From: UBA2336 sp964419145
Lineage (GTDB): Bacteria > Bacteroidota > Bacteroidia > Cytophagales > Cyclobacteriaceae
DNA length: 64,000 nucleotides
Assembly: GCA_964419145.1 (NCBI GenBank)
Contig: CAYQOM010000009.1
Coordinates: forward strand, 57,596-121,595
Reading direction: 5' to 3'
Under the pieces are notes generated by a model. That model worked only from the letters and a program-made list of their open reading frames with translations, did not search any database and was not told the origin of the DNA. A program made the position numbers and the translations under genes. This document shows, piece after piece, positions 60,776 to 64,000 of this stretch (position 1 is the first letter of the stretch; each line of letters starts with the position of its first letter).

Positions 60776-62410
60776 TTACGTTTGGATTACACCCACATTA
60801 AACCGTTCAACAGGAGCATGGTTAGCAGCTTCAATACCCATGGAAATAACCTTACGCGTTTCCAACGGATCAATAACATCATCGACCCACAATCGGGAAG
60901 CCCCGTAGTACGGGCTAAGCTGATCGTTGTACCGATCGGTTATTTCTTTCAATAGATTTTGCTGCTCTTCTTTCGAAATTTCCTTTCCTTCAGATTTCAG
61001 TGAACTTATCCGAATCTGTAATAATGTTTTGGCTGCTGAAGCTCCACTCATTACCGCAATCTGCGCAGAAGGCCAGGCAACAATCAACCTTGGATCATAT
61101 GCTTTACCACACATGGCATAATTACCTGCGCCATATGAGTTACCCATAATCACCGTAAACTTAGGCACGGTTGAGTTAGCCATGGCGTTCACCATCTTGG
61201 CGCCATCTTTAATAATACCGCCATGCTCTGCCTTGCTGCCCACCATAAAACCACTTACATCCTGAAGAAAGACAAGTGGAATTTTTCGTTGGTTGCAATT
61301 CATAATAAAGCGTGCGGCCTTATCAGCGGAATCGGAATAGATTACGCCACCCATTTGCATTTCGCCCTTTTTGGTTTTTACCACCTTGCGTTGGTTGGCG
61401 ATAATGCCTACGGCCCAGCCATCAATGCGTGCAGTTCCGCAAATAATGGTTTTGCCATATAGCGCTTTATATTCGTCAAATTCAGAATTATCAACTAATC
61501 GCTTGATGATCTCAAGTGTGTCGTACGGCTTTACGCGATCAGCAGGAAACAGGCCGTAAATTTCGCGCGGTTCTTCAGCAGGTGCTTTGGGTTCAACCCG
61601 ATCGAAACCTGCCTTTTCATATTCACCGATTTTATCAAAGATGGATCGGATATAATCGAGACATGCCTGATCGTTTGGGAACTTGTTGTCGGTTACTCCG
61701 GAAATTTCACAATGCGTAGTAGCGCCTCCCAGGGTTTCATTATCAATATCTTCACCAATCGCAGCTTTTACCAAATATGATCCGGCTAAAAAAATTGATC
61801 CTGTCTTATCCACAATCATCGCTTCATCCGACATAATGGGTAAATACGCACCACCAGCCACGCAGCTTCCCATGATGGCAGCAATTTGCACGATGCCCAT
61901 GGATGACATCTTTGCGTTATTCCTGAACTGACGGCCAAAATGTTCTTTATCAGGGAAAATTTCATCTTGCATGGGCAGAAACACTCCGGCACTATCCACC
62001 AGGTAAATGATGGGCAGTCGGTTCTCCATAGCTATTTCCTGAATGCGAAGATTCTTTTTAGCTGTAATCGGAAACCATGCCCCTGCTTTTACGGTAGCAT
62101 CATTGGCTACCACTACACATTGCCTTCCATGAATGTACCCGATACCGGTAACCACACCGGCTGACGGGCAACCGCCATATTCCGCGTACATGCCCTCACC
62201 CGTAAATAATCCAATCTCCAGAAAAGGTGATCCTTTGTCTGTCAGATATTCAATACGTTCGCGGGCGGTTAATTTTCCTTTGGCGTGTTGATCATCGATC
62301 TTTTTTTGTCCGCCCCCTGATTTTGTCTTTTTTGCTTTAGCCTGCAACTGGTGAATCAGTTGCTTATACACATCTTCGTTTCGGTTAAATTCCAGGTCTC
62401 GCTCAATCAT
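60776..62410 (-). CDS. Acyl-CoA carboxylase, carboxyltransferase subunit
   Basis: A 544-residue biotin-dependent carboxyltransferase with two crotonase-like halves. AGAWFPITAKKNLRIQEIAM and GGCPSAGVVTG lie in the N-terminal half, and GFMVGSKAEHGGIIKDGAKMVNAMA and GNSYGAGNYAMCGKAYDPR in the C-terminal half. Pattern and length fit the methylcrotonyl-CoA carboxylase beta type better than propionyl-CoA carboxylase, so it may act in leucine degradation. The biotin carboxylase and biotin carrier subunits are not adjacent. Confidence 0.9.
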   Translation of the reverse strand: MIERDLEFNRNEDVYKQLIHQLQAKAKKTKSGGGQKKIDDQHAKGKLTARERIEYLTDKGSPFLEIGLFTGEGMYAEYGGCPSAGVVTGIGYIHGRQCVVVANDATVKAGAWFPITAKKNLRIQEIAMENRLPIIYLVDSAGVFLPMQDEIFPDKEHFGRQFRNNAKMSSMGIVQIAAIMGSCVAGGAYLPIMSDEAMIVDKTGSIFLAGSYLVKAAIGEDIDNETLGGATTHCEISGVTDNKFPNDQACLDYIRSIFDKIGEYEKAGFDRVEPKAPAEEPREIYGLFPADRVKPYDTLEIIKRLVDNSEFDEYKALYGKTIICGTARIDGWAVGIIANQRKVVKTKKGEMQMGGVIYSDSADKAARFIMNCNQRKIPLVFLQDVSGFMVGSKAEHGGIIKDGAKMVNAMANSTVPKFTVIMGNSYGAGNYAMCGKAYDPRLIVAWPSAQIAVMSGASAAKTLLQIRISSLKSEGKEISKEEQQNLLKEITDRYNDQLSPYYGASRLWVDDVIDPLETRKVISMGIEAANHAPVERFNVGVIQT

Positions 62411-62425
62411 GTATCCAAATTCGTA

Positions 62426-63379
62426 TTAATCTTCTTTTCGCTGCTTTTCCAGTTCTCGTTCAATTTTCTTACGACTCTTACCTAGTGGAGCCATGAAATG
62501 TTTAGGATTTTCATTGAAATGTGTTGCCAATGAGTCGATTGACATCAGCATTTTGTTGAGGTTAACATAAAGGGAGTCTTCCGTTAGTAGTTTGCTCGCA
62601 GTATTGTCGCCTTTGCTGAATTTATCCATGGTTTCATTCAGCTTGGTGAGGGTTACCTTGATTCTTGAAAGTGTTTCGTTTACCTCGATAGACTTCAACG
62701 AGTCAGAGAGCGTTTTAAAATTTTTAAGTGTTGGGTTAATGTTTTGTAAGGCGATGTTCACATTTTTAGTAACCAGCTTAATACTGTCCGACATTCCTGT
62801 AATTGCCCGATTAGCATTATCGATTGTATAGTTTACTTTCTCAGGTGTTGAACCAAAATCGTCAAACATCTTATCCAACTTTTGAGAATTCTTCGCAAGA
62901 TTATCCAATATCGTATTCAGCTTTCTTAATGTTGATTGTAAGTTATCAGCTACCGGTGCTGCATTCTCTTCCAGAAAAGCCGTTATACCTTTGGCCACAA
63001 TTGAACGAAGCGTATCCTTCGGATTAAGGGTGTTTTTATAATTCCCTATCGAAAGCTGGATAAACTTGGTTCCCAGAAAATCGCCATTCAAGATGGCGAT
63101 GGACGAATCACCCAACACGACATACGAATCTATTTCAAGTTCAACGATAACACGATCGCGAACCTGGTCAATCTGTATATCACTTACCCGCCCAACAGAA
63201 ACGCCACTGAGGTAAACCTGGTTGGAGGGCATTAGCAGATCGACATTGTCGTAAATGGCGTAGTACTTTTTACGGGACGAAAAAAAATCGATACCCTTCA
63301 AAAAATTAAAACCGAGGTACAACAACACTAACGACACGACCATAAACAGGCCAACACGCACTTCTTTTGATATTGTCAT
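62426..63379 (-). CDS. MlaD/MCE-family substrate-binding protein
   Basis: A 317-residue protein with an N-terminal membrane anchor (FMVVSLVLLYLGFNFLKGIDFF), one MCE domain (about residues 38-115; VYLSGVSVGRVSDIQID) and a long helical tail with heptads. It is part of an ABC lipid transport system that moves phospholipids between membranes; the ATPase and permease are outside the window. The amidase gene is 23 bases upstream on the same strand. Confidence 0.9.
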   Translation of the reverse strand: MTISKEVRVGLFMVVSLVLLYLGFNFLKGIDFFSSRKKYYAIYDNVDLLMPSNQVYLSGVSVGRVSDIQIDQVRDRVIVELEIDSYVVLGDSSIAILNGDFLGTKFIQLSIGNYKNTLNPKDTLRSIVAKGITAFLEENAAPVADNLQSTLRKLNTILDNLAKNSQKLDKMFDDFGSTPEKVNYTIDNANRAITGMSDSIKLVTKNVNIALQNINPTLKNFKTLSDSLKSIEVNETLSRIKVTLTKLNETMDKFSKGDNTASKLLTEDSLYVNLNKMLMSIDSLATHFNENPKHFMAPLGKSRKKIERELEKQRKED

Positions 63380-63402
63380 GGGGTACAGATGAAGTTCAGA
63401 GC

Positions 63403-64000
63403 CTAATTTAAAGATTTTACCTTGTTTTTATACTCTTTAATGGCTCTGTAGATAGCAGACGCAATATACTCCTGCACTTGCGCAGAATTCAACTCTTTTT
63501 CTTCTTTTACATTGGAAAGGTAGCCAATCTCAACCAGCACTGCTGGCATAGCCGTTTCCCACAACACCTGGAAACCCGCTTGCTTCACGCCTCTGCTTTT
63601 ACGTCCAGCCCGTTTCCCGAACTGATCTTCGATAAGACTGGCCAACTGAATACTGGCCTCATGATTAGCCGATTGTGTAAGACTGAACAAAATATAAGAC
63701 TCCGGTGAATTGGGATCAAAGCCCTGATACTTTTCCTCGTAATTTTCCTCCAATAAAATCACCGAGTTTTCACGCATGGCCACTTCCAGGCTCTCCTGCG
63801 TTTTGTGCAAGCCCAATACGTAAGTCTCGGTACCAAAAATCGATTGCTTACGGCTATACGGTGTGGTTTCAGGGAGCGAATTGGCATGAATAGACACAAA
63901 AATATCTGCGTGATTATCGTTGGCCACCTTGGCTCGCTCTTTCAAACCAATGGTCATGTCGGTTTTGCGGGTATACACCACACTCACATCCGGCATGTTT
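63403..64000 (-). CDS. N-acetylmuramoyl-L-alanine amidase, 3' part (cut by the window)
   Basis: The C-terminal part of an Amidase_3 zinc enzyme that removes stem peptides from peptidoglycan. Visible are VSIHANSLP (the conserved His), FGTETYVLGL, and VLVEIGYLSNVKEE with the catalytic Glu. The N-terminal zinc His and Glu lie beyond 64000, as the frame stays open to the window edge (the internal ATG at 63996 is not the real start). The association of this amidase with mlaD is common in Bacteroidota. Confidence 0.92.
   Translation of the reverse strand, partial: NMPDVSVVYTRKTDMTIGLKERAKVANDNHADIFVSIHANSLPETTPYSRKQSIFGTETYVLGLHKTQESLEVAMRENSVILLEENYEEKYQGFDPNSPESYILFSLTQSANHEASIQLASLIEDQFGKRAGRKSRGVKQAGFQVLWETAMPAVLVEIGYLSNVKEEKELNSAQVQEYIASAIYRAIKEYKNKVKSLN

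Noticed and set aside
1..64000. tRNA genes, riboswitches and CRISPR repeats
   Set aside because: Intergenic gaps were read on both strands; no cloverleaf, regularly spaced repeat or recognised aptamer was seen.

Overview
The window is a stretch of ordinary, densely packed chromosome from a member of the Bacteroidota, most likely the Cytophagales (Cyclobacteriaceae/Fulvivirgaceae-like; this placement is inferred from gene content, not computed). Signs of the phylum are: at least a dozen upstream regions carry the Bacteroidota -7 box TAnnTTTG, several with a TTG/TTTG about 19-20 bp upstream; Shine-Dalgarno motifs are mostly absent; DAHP synthase is fused to a type II chorismate mutase; tetratricopeptide sensor kinases, a long PurF paralogue and many secreted beta-barrel or lipoprotein genes are present. 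A run of ten N at 30273-30282 marks an assembly gap, so this is draft or metagenome-derived sequence. I see no tRNA, rRNA, CRISPR array, prophage or transposase gene.

Layout. 1-7.3 kb (+): TPR protein, ComA-like phosphosulfolactate synthase, DUF368/PopT lipid carrier transporter, aroE, uvrB, two small envelope proteins, terminator. 7.3-9.1 kb (-): superoxide dismutase, tadA, a secreted unknown. 9.2-14.3 kb (+): aspS, ureohydrolase, methyltransferase, zinc-less alcohol dehydrogenase, beta-barrel protein. 14.3-17.1 kb (-): a large secreted TPR-CHAT (caspase-like) protein. 17.1-19.1 kb (+): RsmB-type methyltransferase and plsC. 19.1-21.4 kb (-): rsmG, an ECF sigma factor and a family 2 glycosyltransferase. 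21.5-24.7 kb (+): tgt, an LptF/LptG-type permease and an EamA transporter. 24.7-26.6 kb (-): ispE and fabI, separated by a 148-bp inverted-repeat element. 26.7-39.7 kb (+): zinc-ribbon membrane protein, TPR histidine kinase, PurF-like enzyme, EVE protein, two tandem paralogous secreted proteins, pyrR-pyrB, cystathionine beta-synthase and a TPR protein ending in a kinase dimerisation domain without an ATPase. 39.8-49.5 kb (-): OmpA/SPOR-like protein, then PBP1C, an NTF2-like protein and alpha-2-macroglobulin. 49.6-50.7 kb (+): MscS channel. 50.7-55.5 kb (-): VanY peptidase, then the aromatic amino acid operon pheA-aminotransferase-tyrA-DAHP synthase/chorismate mutase. 55.8-64 kb: lipoprotein, ChaN, folB, DivIVA, WD40, phosphopantetheinyl transferase, SirB1-like protein, acyl-CoA carboxylase, MlaD and a truncated amidase.

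The most interesting signal is non-coding. The only gene-free stretch longer than 300 bases (55541-55849) contains an unannotated leader ORF whose product has eight aromatic residues in a row (F-W-F-Y-Y-Y-Y-F). It is followed by a perfect 11-bp stem and T tract, and is preceded by a phylum-type promoter. It sits directly before pheA, so it reads as a transcription attenuator sensing aminoacylated tRNA-Phe/Tyr/Trp for the whole four-gene aromatic operon. The second is a perfect GC-rich palindrome inserted in frame in aspS, adding about 12 residues to the synthetase. The rest is core metabolism, RNA modification and cell-envelope genes. I did not find a new defence or mobile system.
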